Source: CALOCV01 sp942491955
GTDB taxonomy: Bacteria > Chlamydiota > Chlamydiia > Chlamydiales > CALOCV01
Assembly (NCBI GenBank): GCA_942491955.1
Contig: CALOCV010000030.1
Coordinates: 1 to 64,000 of the forward strand
Reading direction: 5' to 3'
Length of the DNA: 64,000 nucleotides
Shown: one piece after another, positions 1 through 9,635 of the stretch
Position numbering within the stretch: position 1 is the first letter of the stretch
Layout of the letters: each line of letters starts with the position of its first letter
Made by a program: the position numbers and the translations under genes
The notes under the pieces: generated by a model
Databases searched by the model: none
What the model was told of the DNA's origin: nothing
What the model saw: only the letters and a program-made list of their open reading frames with translations

Positions 1-31
1 TTTTGATTTTCTAAGAAAATTTGCTAAATTC

Positions 32-1661
32 TTGCTTATGGAATTAGCAACAACAAATATTGATCATTTAGGTCTTATCGCAGGAATGTGTGATGAAATT
101 GGTCTCGTTGAACAGATTGACAGAGCTTGTGGAGACCAAGATCCAAATAAAAACCTATCCTTTGGGCAGTGTGTCAAATGCATGATTATGAATGGATTAG
201 GTTTAGTTGGAAGAACATTATATCTATATTCAGAATATTTTGAAGATAAACCGCTAGAGCATCTTATCGGAGCAGATGTTTCCCCAGAACAAGTCGATAA
301 TAATGTGCTTGGAAGAACGCTCGACAAGCTGTTTTCTTTGGGTGTTACAGATCCTTTTTAGTGCAATATCTCTTCAAGCCGTTAATACTCCAGGTATCAA
401 AATCAAAAGCCTTCATCTTGACTCGACAAGTTTTCATGTTGACGGTGAGTATAACAGCGAGCTTGAACAAGATGACCACAGAATTAAAATCACCAGAGGA
501 TATAGCAGGGATCATAGACCTGAGCTTAATCAAGTTGTTCTTCAGTTAATTACGTCTAATGAAGGAAACATTCCCTTGTTTATGCAGGCAGCTAGTGGAA
601 ATACTGCGGATAAAACAGCGTTTTCTGAAATTGTTGCAAAGCACATATCCAGCTTCCAATCTGCAGTAAAAAACCGTTACATAGTTGGAGACAGTGCTCT
701 TTATACTCCTTCTTCTATTCAAGCCTTAAAGGACTCCGACTCTTTATTTGTAACACGAGTTCCGAGTCAGCTTAGTAGAGAAAAGGAGATTGTACAGCAA
801 GTTACCCCGGACAGAATGGATTGCTTATGCGAAGGCTATAAAGGTTGGGAAATCAATGAAAGCTATGGAGATCTGGAGCAACGGTGGATAGTGATTTTCA
901 GTGAGGCAGCGTATCGCAGAGAGGTTAAGACTTTAAAAAAGAACTTTCGAAAAGGAAGTGAAAAGGAGCTGAAAGAGTTTGAGAAGCTTTGCAGAGAGGT
1001 TTTTTCCTGTCAAAAGATGCTGAAACCAGTTACAAGAAAGCATTAAAAAAATATAAATACTTATCAATCAATGATTTTGTGATTTCAGAAGTACGGAAAC
1101 ATCTAGTTTCTGGACGCCCTAAAAATGGACAGATTCCTCAAGTTGTAGGTTACCAAATTCAAGGGGTACCTTGCACAAGTTTGGCTACCTTGAAGGAGCT
1201 AGAGCAACGAAAGGGATTTTCGTTTTAGCCACAAATGATATGGATAAAAAAGCTTTCCAATGTTGGAGGTTCTTCAAACATATAAATCTCAGCAAAGCGT
1301 TGAGCGGGGATTCCGATTTTTAAAGAGTCCTGACTTTCTTGTTTCTTCATTATTTTTGAAAAAACCAGAGCGGATAGAAGCTTTACTTATGGTTATGACG
1401 CTTTGCCTTTTAGTCTATGCAGCAGTAGAACACAGGGTTAGAACCCGACTTAAAGAAGAAGAGGAGTTTTTCCCGAATCAACTCAAAAAACCAGCCCAGA
1501 ACCCAACCTCAAGGTGGATTTTCTTTTGTTTTTTAGGTTTACATGTAGTTTTTATAAATGGGAAAAAGCACTCAGTCACGAACCTTAAGGAACGACATCG
1601 GATAATCTTACACTGTCTGGGCCCCCCATATCAGCGATTGTATTATTCTGAAATGTGGTGA
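32..1661 (+). pseudogene. IS1634-like (DUF4277) transposase, multiply frameshifted
   Basis: The gene would encode a DDE transposase that moves an insertion sequence. The first segment (32-361) has the N-terminal look of the DUF4277/IS1634 group, with an NGLGLVGRTLYL motif followed by FEDKPLEHL. The second segment (frame of 276, useful from about 361) carries a DSTSFHVDGEY stretch and VGDSALYT, as expected around catalytic aspartates. The last segment (1260-1661) has QSVERGFRFLKSPDF, the typical C-terminal glutamate region. The reading frame changes at about 345-360, about 1000-1040 and between 1215 and 1260, so no complete protein can be made. Terminal inverted repeats were not identified; the left end may lie outside the window. 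The element abuts a truncated ABC transporter gene, which suggests it inserted there. Confidence 0.85.
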
Positions 1662-1668
1662 CAAATGA

Positions 1669-2172
1669 CGGATACAAAATATTGCAGAAGTTTCACAAGC
1701 TATTCCTCTTTTCCATCGTTCCATACGTGAAAACGTGACCTATGGATGCAATGATGTAAGCGATGAAGAAATTTGGGAAATCTTAGGACGAGCGCAAATA
1801 GCTAATTATGTAAAAAAGCTCCCTGAAGGACTCGATTCGATGGTTGGTGTGAGAGGACAACGGTTATCAGGAGGAGAAAAAGCACGCATAGGCATTGCAA
1901 GAGCTTTTATCCGCAAGTCGAAGGTTGTCACCTTCGATGAAGCAACTGCTGCACTTGATTCAGAGGCCGAGTTGCTTATTCAAGAAGGATTGGAAGAGCT
2001 AGTTAAAGGGCGAACTCTGATTGCTATCGCTCATCGTTTGTCTACTCTTCGTAAGATGGAAAAAATTATTGTTTTGGATAAAGGGCAAATTGTTGCTGTT
2101 GGAACGCATGACGAACTTATAAAAAAAAGTGCTTTATACAGTCGACTATGGAATGCACAAATTTTTCTTTAA
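1669..2172 (+). pseudogene. 3' fragment of an ABC exporter ATPase
   Basis: This is the C-terminal part of an ABC-type exporter nucleotide-binding domain. Reading begins just after an in-frame TGA at 1666-1668. It enters at the Q-loop region (VSQAIPLFHRSIRENV) and continues through the signature motif LSGGE, a Walker B-like VVTFDEATAALD and the H-loop AIAHRLSTLR. The Walker A motif and all membrane helices are missing, so the fragment cannot work alone. It lies directly downstream of the broken transposase, which probably removed or displaced the 5' part. The intact half looks like the MsbA/ATM exporter class, but the substrate cannot be told. Confidence 0.85.
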
Positions 2173-2185
2173 AAATCTCCCCGAC

Positions 2186-2201
2186 GGCCGCTTTCGCGGC
2201 C
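2186..2201. other. GC-rich hairpin after the ABC fragment
   Basis: A perfect 6-bp stem GGCCGC/GCGGCC with a TTTC loop lies 14 bases after the stop codon. There is no T-run behind it, so it is a weak terminator candidate at best. Confidence 0.3.
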
Positions 2202-2270
2202 TCGCTTTCGTTGTTCGCTTCGTCCTTAAAAATGAACAGAATCACCCCTGGCTGCTATTGGAAGCTTTGT

Positions 2271-2300
2271 TTGTTGTTATAAAAAAAAAGGCGATATGAT
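2271..2300 (+). promoter_or_regulatory. Candidate sigma66/sigma70 promoter of the rhs gene
   Basis: TTGTTG (2271-2276) and TATGAT (2295-2300) are separated by 18 bases in the A-rich region just before the rhs start. The match to consensus is moderate. Confidence 0.35.
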
Positions 2301-2323
2301 AGCGTTTTTTTTCCTTTCTTTTA

Positions 2324-5300
2324 TTGGAAAACGCTTTGTATCGCATTCTCTTTCTGCTTTTTTTTTCTTCGGTTTTTCTTTTTTCTCATGATGCTTCTGT
2401 TACCTGTCACACTGTGGATGGGCTTCTCCCTACTGTGGATCAGCAAGGGAGTGCACAAGGGGTGGTGTATGGGTGTGTGAATGTCATCACGGGGCATCTG
2501 ACGCTGCAGGAGAAAGATTTAAGTGGGGCGGGCCCCATGCCTATGGCTGTGAGCCGAAGCTATTCTAGTGGCAATTCTTTTTGGGGTACGTTGCATACGG
2601 GATGGAATTTTGACAATTTCTCTTGGTGCCTTTTGCAACGGAGGGGAAAAGAGGGGTGGGTACAGGAGGCTAAGCCTTATAATAAGGTCACCTACTTTAT
2701 GGAGGGGGGAGGTGTTGTTCAGACGAGGGGGCACCATGTAGAAAAAGAGAGGGTGGTGTACGACTTAATTAATGAGGAGAGTTCGTATAGGGGGTGGTGC
2801 CATCCGGCACCTATCTTGGGAGGGAGGGCGCATCGAAAAAATCTTCGGTATCACGTCATGGATCCCCATCCACAAGCGAAGAAGAGAGTGGAAATTAGGG
2901 ATGGGGGTGGGGCTGTTTATTCGTTCTCTTCCTACAAGTGTTTTCGTTATCAAAGGGATGGTAAGGGGGTTTTTGATGAGACTCTTCTGCTTCCTATCGA
3001 AAGCGTTTGTTATCCTAATGGGCAAAGGATCGATTTTTCTTGGTGGAGAGATGGGGAAAGGGTGATCAAGTTTGGGAAAACGACTCCGGCTTTCACGCAA
3101 GTGACTTATCGTAGTTGTCAGGGGAATGTTTTTGGTGGGTACCAATTTGACCATCGGTTCTCTTATGGGGATCGGAAGAACCGACATACTCTTGTTGTCA
3201 CTTCGTCGAGTGGGAGAAAGGCGATTTATACGCTCGTTCCCCACACTCTACATGAGAAGAGTGAGTTTTACTATCTCGATAGGGTGCAATACTTCATGGG
3301 TGATAAGGAGCCTTATTTTACTCGTTTGTTTTCTTACTCTGGGATCGAGGGGTGCGATCATAGGGTATTGACTAAGCGGATGGATCCTGAAGGGAGGTAT
3401 CTTCGGATTGCTTATCATCAGGGTGAGAAGAAAAAATATGTGGGTAGGGTCTCTTCTTTGTTGGCTCCTGCGGGGATTAATGGAGAGGAAACTCTTCTTT
3501 ATGCCTTCACGTACAACGCCTCTTTTGCGGAGGGATCGATTACTGGAAGCACGCGTGTTAAAGATGCTAGGGGCCATGTTGTTCGGTATCAATATGCCGA
3601 TAACCGTCTTGTGAGTGTGTTGGATTATGAAAAGAGTAGCCTTTATCGGAAAACGTTGTTTGAATGGTCCCAAGACGATGCTTTCACTCCTGGGCTGCTG
3701 AAGAAGAAAGTTTGTATCGATCCTAAAAGCAACAAGACTTTCCTTTCTACTGCTTATTCTTATGACCGATGGGGAAATTTGTTACGCGAAACCGTTCAAG
3801 GCGATCTGACAGGGGGGGGAGAAGGGGTCTCTTACACGACATCGTATGCTTACTTGCTTGCTAATGGAGAAGCAAAAAACCTGCTTACAGAGATCACTAC
3901 TTCTCGTACAAAAACGATCCTTACTTACTATCCCAATACGGATCTCACGGAGTCGATCCTTGTGATGGGAGGGGGGTTGCAGCGAAGGGAGTTTTTTCTT
4001 TACGACGCAGACAATATCTTGATCGAGCACATCACGGATGATGGGACTGGAAGAGATCGAGGGGATCTGACTGGTGTCACCTACCGGAAGATTGAAGAGA
4101 TTGAGCCTATCAATGGGCTGCCTGGAGTTGTTACTGAAAGGTATTACAATCCCGATACGGAACAAGAAGAGCCTTTGCTTCAAACTCATTATGTCTACGA
4201 TCTGGAGGGGCATCTTTTACAAAAGGTGCTTTCTTCTTACCAAAATGGTGCTTTCGTTGAGAGGGAGCGGTGGGAGTGGATCTATGATGGTGTTGGGAGG
4301 AAAATTGGTGAGATCGATCCTCTCCATCAGAAAAAAACCTTCCAATACGACATCCTTGGAAATCTGACTCAAGAGGTTTTTCAGGATGTGGTGGTCTCTC
4401 ATCAATACGATCGGATGAACCGGCGCATAGCAACGACCCATATGGGAAAAAAGATCCCGACTCTCACTGAATCGTGGAGTTACGATCCTTTTGGAAGCCT
4501 TCTTACTTATCAAGATGTCTATGGAAGGGTCACCGAGCATATCTACGATGAATGGGGAAGGGAGGTCACGACTCTTTATCCGGAAGGGGAAGAACATTTT
4601 GCCTACAATGTCTTAGATCAAAAGATCGCCCATACGGATCGCAATCAACAAACGACCCATTATTGTTATACGGCGCGAGGCGATCTCTCTTCTGTCTGCT
4701 ACCCCGATAACAGCGAAGAGCGAAGGGTCTACACACTTGATGGATTGCTTGAAGAGGAGAGCTTTCCCGATGGTACTCGTATCACTACGTCCTACGATGC
4801 GTTTGGGCGTCCTCTTCGGAAGGTGTGGGAGAGGGAAGGGATTTTTCTTAAAGAGGTGACTCATACGTATAACGCTTTCTTTCTCCTCTCTACTACGGAG
4901 AATCACTCCCGCACGACCGTTTATACTTATGACCATCAAGGAAACCTCGTCAAAGAGGAGGTGGGAAACCGGTGTACCACCTACACGTACGATCCTTTGG
5001 GTCGCAAGATCGCTACGCGTTATCACCTAGAGGAAGAGGCGTTTATTGAAGAGAGAGAGGGTTTTGATCTTCTCGGTCGTCTTATTCATCGCTATAAGAG
5101 TGATGAGAGAGGGGTTTTATGGAACGAAGAGTTTTTTACTTATGATCCTTTTGGAAATATTCAAGAGCAGAAGAAGATCATCGATGAAAAAGAGGCGATC
5201 ACGACCTATTCCTACAATGCACTTGGAGAGCTGATTGAAACCATCGATCCTTCAAGAGAGTCGACTACTATCCAAAGGGAGTATGCCCCGAAAAAACAGA

Positions 5301-7750
5301 CCACTCTTTTCCCCGATGGCACCATCCAAGAAGAGCGGTACGATATCATGGATCGCCTCTACAATACAAAATTCTTCCAAAAAGATCGCTCTCTTATCAA
5401 AACCCATACAACGATCTATGACCTAAAGGGGAACCCTCTCGAAGAGATCGAAAGGGCCTTCCACAACGGCAAACAGGCCTCTTCTCGAAGAGTCCACTTT
5501 CGTTATGACGCTCTTGATCGCTGCATCGAAGAGTCGCAAGAAGATCGAGTGACTAAGTACCACTACGATGGTATGGGAAGAAAAGTTCTTATTGAAAAGC
5601 CCGATCAAAAGAGTCTTCATTTCCAATACGATCTCTATGGTCGGTTAGAGAGGAAGTGGGCAGAGGACATTGCCTACTACTACCGCTATGACCCTCTTGA
5701 TCGTTTATGTGAAGTCGTTGATGAGAAGAGAAACCAGGGTATCTTTCGTGCTTTTGACACCAACGATAACCTCTGTCATGAACAACTCGGTCTCACCCAT
5801 CTCTACACCTCGTTTGATTCCCTAGGAAGACCGAAGGAATTTTGTTTACCCGATGGTCACAAGGTGCTTTACCACTACGAGGGTCCTTTCCTTAAAAGCG
5901 TGGAGAAATGGATCGATGATACTCTTCTCTACTCCCACCACTATGTCTACGATTCCTTTGGCAATATCGTCGAAGAGACGCTTCCTCTTTCTGGAGGAAC
6001 CCTCTTTCATACGTATGATCTGCAATCTCGTTGGATAAAAACCTCGCATCCTCATCTCCTTCTTAAAGCTAAAGGGTATGACGCCATGGGCAATCTCCTT
6101 GGCATTCTCCAAGAAGATGCTCTTTGTAAAAAAGAAACTCTCTATACCTATGACGCGCTCCACCATCTCACTCAAGAGAGCGGACAAGAGCGTCACACTT
6201 ATCTCTACGACGCCCACCACAACCGGATCCAGAAAGACGACATTTCCTACACTATCGATCGCAAAAATCAGCTCCTCTCCCAAGGAGATACCCACTACAA
6301 CTATGATCCCAATGGCAACCTGATCGCCATCACCTCACCTACTCGAAATATCTACCTCTCTTACGACACTCTTGATCGTCTCATCACAGTCGAAGAGGGC
6401 GGCAAAAAAACCACCTACACCTATGACGGATACAACCGTCGCATTCAGAAGACTCTTGAAGAGGAGGGTCAACAAGAAACCATCTCCTTCCTCTACGATG
6501 GCAACAAGGAGATCGCCTCCTATTCACAAGAAGAAAAACCTCTCTCCCGCACCCTTGGGTACCGTTTTGGAGCTGATATCGGTGCCACCCTTGCCATCGA
6601 GCGCGATGATCAGATCCTTATTCCCCTCCACAATCCCGTTGGCCATACCGCCCTCCTCCTCCATGCAGGGAGTGGAGAGCCCATCCAATATTTCCGCACA
6701 ACAGCCTTTGGAGAAACGCGCATCTGGGACCAAGAGAAGCGCTGCATTCCCCTCTCGCATTCCCTTACCCCCTGGATCCTCTCTTCTAAGAGGTATGATC
6801 CCGAAACAGGATTTACTCTCTATGGCATGCGCTACTACATCCCTGAACTTGGCCGTTGGCTCACCCCCGATCCCATCGGCTTTCACGATGGATACAACCT
6901 CTACGCCTATGTCCACAACAACCCCTTCCTCTATACCGACCTCCACGGACTCTGGGCGTGGGAATTTGCCAAAGGAGCCACAGGAGCAGGCTTGCAAGTC
7001 GTCGGCCTCCGTCTGGTTGTTGCAGGAGTCACCATCCTCTTCCCTCCCGCGGGTCTTGTCCTACAATCCGCTGTCAATGTCTACGCCATGTACAACATGT
7101 ACCAGATGGGAAGCACCCTCTACACCATGGGCAGCCATATCGCTACCTCTGGCTATGAAGACGGCCTGGCCGGTGTAGGACAAGCCATAGAGGACATCGG
7201 CAGCGCCTTTGGAGAACTCTCTGCCGAAGACTGGGGAGGGATGGTAGGAGGGATCGCTGCAGGGAAAGGGATCAAGATGGCCCAAACCAGGATCTCCCCC
7301 TTTGGTAAACCCCCCACTCTCCAAGGACGTGTCGCCCCCACTACCGCTGGCGCCCTTGCTACAAAGACCTTCCAAAACACTCTCAACCCAAAAGCGACCA
7401 AGCTTACTACCAAAGCAAACCCTCTATTTCTTTGCTACTCTCCTAAAATTGCTCAAGGGAATGCAAAATATGGAATGATTCATATTCTCATGCGACACTC
7501 TTTTGATTCGCCTCATAAGAAAGTGTCGCGTTTTCCAAAGGGGTGGGGATCAACAGAAATTCGAAACGTTATTGAAGAAGCTTTGGCCATGGGACAGGGA
7601 AATTGGGAACAAAATTTACAAGGAAAAAACATTGTGAATATTGACATGGGTAGAACTATTGGGTTTGATAAAAATGGTACTGAAACATCAATATTAAGGA
7701 TTGTTGTTTCGCGGTTTAGAAACGTTACTACAGCATATCCTTGTTCATGA
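2324..7750 (+). CDS. Rhs/YD-repeat polymorphic toxin with signal-like N-terminus
   Basis: This 1808-residue Rhs protein is expected to form a large YD-repeat shell enclosing a C-terminal toxin. Residues 1-24 form a hydrophobic signal-like segment. The region around residue 60-85 (GHLTLQEKDL, VSRSYSS) matches the usual N-terminal entry of Rhs proteins. Many YD repeats (xYDxxGR/YDPLG) fill about residues 450-1490. The Rhs core signature (YDPETGF, YGMRYY, LGRWLTPDPIG, NLYAYVHNNP) lies at about 1490-1540. A glycine-rich hydrophobic stretch follows (1555-1590). The last ~100 residues form a separate domain with HILMRHS and a closing VTTAYP, possibly an RNase of the BECR type, but this is inference. 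The start is a TTG without a clear Shine-Dalgarno, so it is uncertain. The stop overlaps the immunity ATG by four bases (ATGA). Confidence 0.9.
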   Translation: MENALYRILFLLFFSSVFLFSHDASVTCHTVDGLLPTVDQQGSAQGVVYGCVNVITGHLTLQEKDLSGAGPMPMAVSRSYSSGNSFWGTLHTGWNFDNFSWCLLQRRGKEGWVQEAKPYNKVTYFMEGGGVVQTRGHHVEKERVVYDLINEESSYRGWCHPAPILGGRAHRKNLRYHVMDPHPQAKKRVEIRDGGGAVYSFSSYKCFRYQRDGKGVFDETLLLPIESVCYPNGQRIDFSWWRDGERVIKFGKTTPAFTQVTYRSCQGNVFGGYQFDHRFSYGDRKNRHTLVVTSSSGRKAIYTLVPHTLHEKSEFYYLDRVQYFMGDKEPYFTRLFSYSGIEGCDHRVLTKRMDPEGRYLRIAYHQGEKKKYVGRVSSLLAPAGINGEETLLYAFTYNASFAEGSITGSTRVKDARGHVVRYQYADNRLVSVLDYEKSSLYRKTLFEWSQDDAFTPGLLKKKVCIDPKSNKTFLSTAYSYDRWGNLLRETVQGDLTGGGEGVSYTTSYAYLLANGEAKNLLTEITTSRTKTILTYYPNTDLTESILVMGGGLQRREFFLYDADNILIEHITDDGTGRDRGDLTGVTYRKIEEIEPINGLPGVVTERYYNPDTEQEEPLLQTHYVYDLEGHLLQKVLSSYQNGAFVERERWEWIYDGVGRKIGEIDPLHQKKTFQYDILGNLTQEVFQDVVVSHQYDRMNRRIATTHMGKKIPTLTESWSYDPFGSLLTYQDVYGRVTEHIYDEWGREVTTLYPEGEEHFAYNVLDQKIAHTDRNQQTTHYCYTARGDLSSVCYPDNSEERRVYTLDGLLEEESFPDGTRITTSYDAFGRPLRKVWEREGIFLKEVTHTYNAFFLLSTTENHSRTTVYTYDHQGNLVKEEVGNRCTTYTYDPLGRKIATRYHLEEEAFIEEREGFDLLGRLIHRYKSDERGVLWNEEFFTYDPFGNIQEQKKIIDEKEAITTYSYNALGELIETIDPSRESTTIQREYAPKKQTTLFPDGTIQEERYDIMDRLYNTKFFQKDRSLIKTHTTIYDLKGNPLEEIERAFHNGKQASSRRVHFRYDALDRCIEESQEDRVTKYHYDGMGRKVLIEKPDQKSLHFQYDLYGRLERKWAEDIAYYYRYDPLDRLCEVVDEKRNQGIFRAFDTNDNLCHEQLGLTHLYTSFDSLGRPKEFCLPDGHKVLYHYEGPFLKSVEKWIDDTLLYSHHYVYDSFGNIVEETLPLSGGTLFHTYDLQSRWIKTSHPHLLLKAKGYDAMGNLLGILQEDALCKKETLYTYDALHHLTQESGQERHTYLYDAHHNRIQKDDISYTIDRKNQLLSQGDTHYNYDPNGNLIAITSPTRNIYLSYDTLDRLITVEEGGKKTTYTYDGYNRRIQKTLEEEGQQETISFLYDGNKEIASYSQEEKPLSRTLGYRFGADIGATLAIERDDQILIPLHNPVGHTALLLHAGSGEPIQYFRTTAFGETRIWDQEKRCIPLSHSLTPWILSSKRYDPETGFTLYGMRYYIPELGRWLTPDPIGFHDGYNLYAYVHNNPFLYTDLHGLWAWEFAKGATGAGLQVVGLRLVVAGVTILFPPAGLVLQSAVNVYAMYNMYQMGSTLYTMGSHIATSGYEDGLAGVGQAIEDIGSAFGELSAEDWGGMVGGIAAGKGIKMAQTRISPFGKPPTLQGRVAPTTAGALATKTFQNTLNPKATKLTTKANPLFLCYSPKIAQGNAKYGMIHILMRHSFDSPHKKVSRFPKGWGSTEIRNVIEEALAMGQGNWEQNLQGKNIVNIDMGRTIGFDKNGTETSILRIVVSRFRNVTTAYPCS

Positions 7751-8256
7751 TAGAAAAGATCATATTACTAGATTTTAAAGTCGATTATAAAGAATTAGAA
7801 ATAGATTTAGAAGAATCCCCGGAAAAAGCAGAAGAAGGATTGATTTCTGAAACGTATTTTGTGTTTCCAATTTATTTTTCTGTAGGAGATACAGAATTTT
7901 TTTCGGCAAAAAAAAACAGTAAACTTATAAGATTTTCAATGCCTATTGTAAATCTTGCTTCACAAGGATTGCATTACATTCGACAACTCCCTAAAAAAAA
8001 AAAAATTATCTATGATCTTCCAGAAGGTATTGGAAAACTTTACTTGGAAATTAATACAAAAAACAAAGTACATATTAAACTTACAGTGGATAAAAAAGAA
8101 ACAGAAGTAGAATATCAAAAATTATTAGATGCTTTTTTACAATTTCGAGAAAAAGTAAGAAACTTTCTAAAAGAAAATGTTCCACAATTAAAAAAACATA
8201 CTTATTGGGGTCCATGGGTGGCTGGCGAAGAACTTCCTGAGGAAATGGAATGCTAG
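7747..8256 (+). CDS. Cognate immunity protein of the Rhs toxin
   Basis: A 169-residue acidic protein that begins at ATG 7747, overlapping the toxin stop (ATGA), which implies translational coupling. An in-frame TTG at 7741 is possible but less likely. It is the founder of a family with six further copies downstream. Shared features are FSMPIVNLAS in the middle, YDLPEG, a helical EVxYQxLLxAFLQFREKVR segment and a C-terminal WGPWVAGEELPEEME. Position and coupling support an immunity role; no known immunity Pfam family was recognised. This copy is the most diverged of the array, consistent with its pairing with the toxin variant of the full-length gene. Confidence 0.8.
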   Translation: MIEKIILLDFKVDYKELEIDLEESPEKAEEGLISETYFVFPIYFSVGDTEFFSAKKNSKLIRFSMPIVNLASQGLHYIRQLPKKKKIIYDLPEGIGKLYLEINTKNKVHIKLTVDKKETEVEYQKLLDAFLQFREKVRNFLKENVPQLKKHTYWGPWVAGEELPEEMEC

Positions 8257-8259
8257 ACT

Positions 8260-8340
8260 GAAACCTCGCTATTAAAGATCGTCGTTCGTTCCTCATCAGG
8301 AAGTATAACAACAGCTTATCCATTCACGCCCCCACCATAA
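8260..8340 (+). repeat. Toxin-tail remnant 1 (81 bp)
   Basis: Twenty-six in-frame codons plus TAA that match the last residues of the Rhs toxin (ETSLLKIVV, then TTAYPFTPPP). It lies between two immunity genes with no upstream toxin sequence. The same 81-bp piece recurs at 8944, 9544, 11500 and 12086, and with its end altered at 8846. Confidence 0.85.
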
Positions 8341-8349
8341 GGAAAAGAT

Positions 8350-8838
8350 ATGATTGAATTTGATTTTAAAGAAGAAGAATACGTCATTGAAAATGAAGAA
8401 GAATTTAAAGATGTTATGTCAACAGCAATAGAACATACATGTTTTCTGTATCCAGTTGTATTTATTGCAAATAATGTCGATTTCTTTTTGTTCCAAGGTA
8501 AAGAAAAATTAAAGCATTTCTCTATGCCTATCGTCAATCTTGCCTCAGAAGGCTTGTATCATGTGCGTAAGCTTCCAGAGAGAAAAAAAATCACTTACGA
8601 TCTTCCAGAGGGAAGAGGTTATTTATATTTTATAATTGAAAATAAACAAGTAAATATTCGTTATCCAATTATGGAAAAAGAAGCCGAAATCGATTATCAG
8701 GAGTTATTGGAGGCTTTTTTGCAATTCCGAGAAAAAGTGCGTAGCTTTTTACGAGAAAAAACTCCACACATTTTAGAACATCCTGAATGGGGTGCATGGG
8801 TAGCTGGTGAAGAACTTCCTAAAGAAATGGAAAGCTAG
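8350..8838 (+). CDS. Orphan immunity protein, paralogue 2
   Basis: A 162-residue paralogue of the immunity protein at 7747, intact. It starts at ATG 8350 after AAGGAAAAGAT, which supplies a weak Shine-Dalgarno. It has MIEFDFKEEEYVIENEEEF at the N-terminus, FSMPIVNLASEGLYHVRKLP in the middle, and WGAWVAGEELPKEMES at the end. No toxin gene precedes it, only an 81-bp toxin-tail remnant. In polymorphic toxin loci such orphan immunity genes protect against toxin variants carried by relatives; that role is inferred here. Confidence 0.75.
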   Translation: MIEFDFKEEEYVIENEEEFKDVMSTAIEHTCFLYPVVFIANNVDFFLFQGKEKLKHFSMPIVNLASEGLYHVRKLPERKKITYDLPEGRGYLYFIIENKQVNIRYPIMEKEAEIDYQELLEAFLQFREKVRSFLREKTPHILEHPEWGAWVAGEELPKEMES

Positions 8839-8845
8839 AGTTGCT

Positions 8846-8936
8846 GAAATATCATTATTAAAAATCGTTGTTCGTCCTTCATCAGGAAGTATAACAACAG
8901 CTTATCCATTCACGCCTCCACAATATGGAATGCTAG
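8846..8936 (+). repeat. Toxin-tail remnant 2 fused to the last codons of a deleted immunity gene
   Basis: The remnant begins GAA ATA TCA at 8846 and runs to about 8922 (TTAYPFTPP). Instead of a stop, ATGGAATGCTAG (8925-8936) follows. That is the final MEC-stop found at the ends of other immunity genes in the array. A further toxin tail starts at 8944. An immunity gene was most likely deleted between these two tails. Confidence 0.75.
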
Positions 8937-8943
8937 AGTTGCT

Positions 8944-9024
8944 GAAACATCATTATTAAAAATCGTTGTTCGTCCTTCATCAGGGAGTGTAACAACGGCT
9001 TATCCATTCACACCTCCATCTTAA
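8944..9024 (+). repeat. Toxin-tail remnant 3 (81 bp)
   Basis: Second of two adjacent toxin-tail remnants. It ends in TAA at 9022-9024, 12 bases before the ATG of the next immunity gene, and keeps the toxin reading frame. Confidence 0.85.
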
Positions 9025-9035
9025 GGAAAAAATAA

Positions 9036-9536
9036 ATGATTGAATTTGATTTTAAAGGGGAACTACTCGAAGGAGATGATCTCTCTGAAAATGAAGAAGA
9101 ATTTAAAGATATTATTTCAACAGCAATAGAACATACGTGTTTTATTTGTCCGATTGTATTTATTGCAAATAATGTCGATTTCTTTTTGTTCGATGATGAA
9201 GATGGCGTAGGTCATCTTTCAATGCCCATCGTCAATCTTGCCTCAGAAGGCTTGTACCATGTGCGTAAGCTTCCAGAGAGAAAAAAAATCACTTATAACC
9301 TCCCAGAAGCAATGGGTTATCTCTATTTCATTTTGGAAAATGGAAAAGTGAAGCTTCGCTATCCTTTTATGGAAAAAGAGGCTGAAGTCGATTATCAAGA
9401 GTTATTGGAGGCTTTTTTGCAATTCCGAGAAAAAGTACGTAGCTTTTTACGAGAAAAAACTCCACACATTTTAGAACATCCTGAATGGGGTGCATGGGTA
9501 GCTGGTGAAGAACTTCCTAAGGAAATGGAATGCTAG
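9036..9536 (+). CDS. Orphan immunity protein, paralogue 3
   Basis: A 166-residue intact immunity paralogue starting at ATG 9036. It differs from paralogue 2 mainly in residues 8-20 (GELLEGDDLSENEEEF) and in the DDEDGVGHLSMP segment near residue 55-65. The C-terminal ~60 residues (YQELLEAFLQFREKVRSFL and WGAWVAGEELPKEME) are nearly identical to the other copies. Variation in the first two thirds with a fixed C-terminus suggests that the first part carries toxin specificity (inference). Confidence 0.75.
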   Translation: MIEFDFKGELLEGDDLSENEEEFKDIISTAIEHTCFICPIVFIANNVDFFLFDDEDGVGHLSMPIVNLASEGLYHVRKLPERKKITYNLPEAMGYLYFILENGKVKLRYPFMEKEAEVDYQELLEAFLQFREKVRSFLREKTPHILEHPEWGAWVAGEELPKEMEC

Positions 9537-9543
9537 AGTTGCT

Positions 9544-9624
9544 GAAATATCATTATTAAAAATCGTCGTTCGTCCTTCATCAGGGAGTGTAACAACGGCT
9601 TATCCATTCACACCTCCATCTTAA
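9544..9624 (+). repeat. Toxin-tail remnant 4 (81 bp)
   Basis: In-frame 81-bp toxin 3' end with the TAA stop at 9622-9624. It is almost identical to remnant 3 and again lies 12 bases before an immunity ATG. Confidence 0.85.
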
Positions 9625-9635
9625 GGAAAAAATAA

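Noticed and set aside
2186..2201. Strong terminator before rhs
   Set aside because: The stem is short and no T-run follows, so it is reported only as a weak hairpin.
6372..7178. Long reading frames on other frames of the rhs gene and its duplicate
   Set aside because: They are shadows of the Rhs coding frame with low-complexity Ser/Pro content and no start signals; the same shadow recurs at the duplicated copy only because the DNA is copied.
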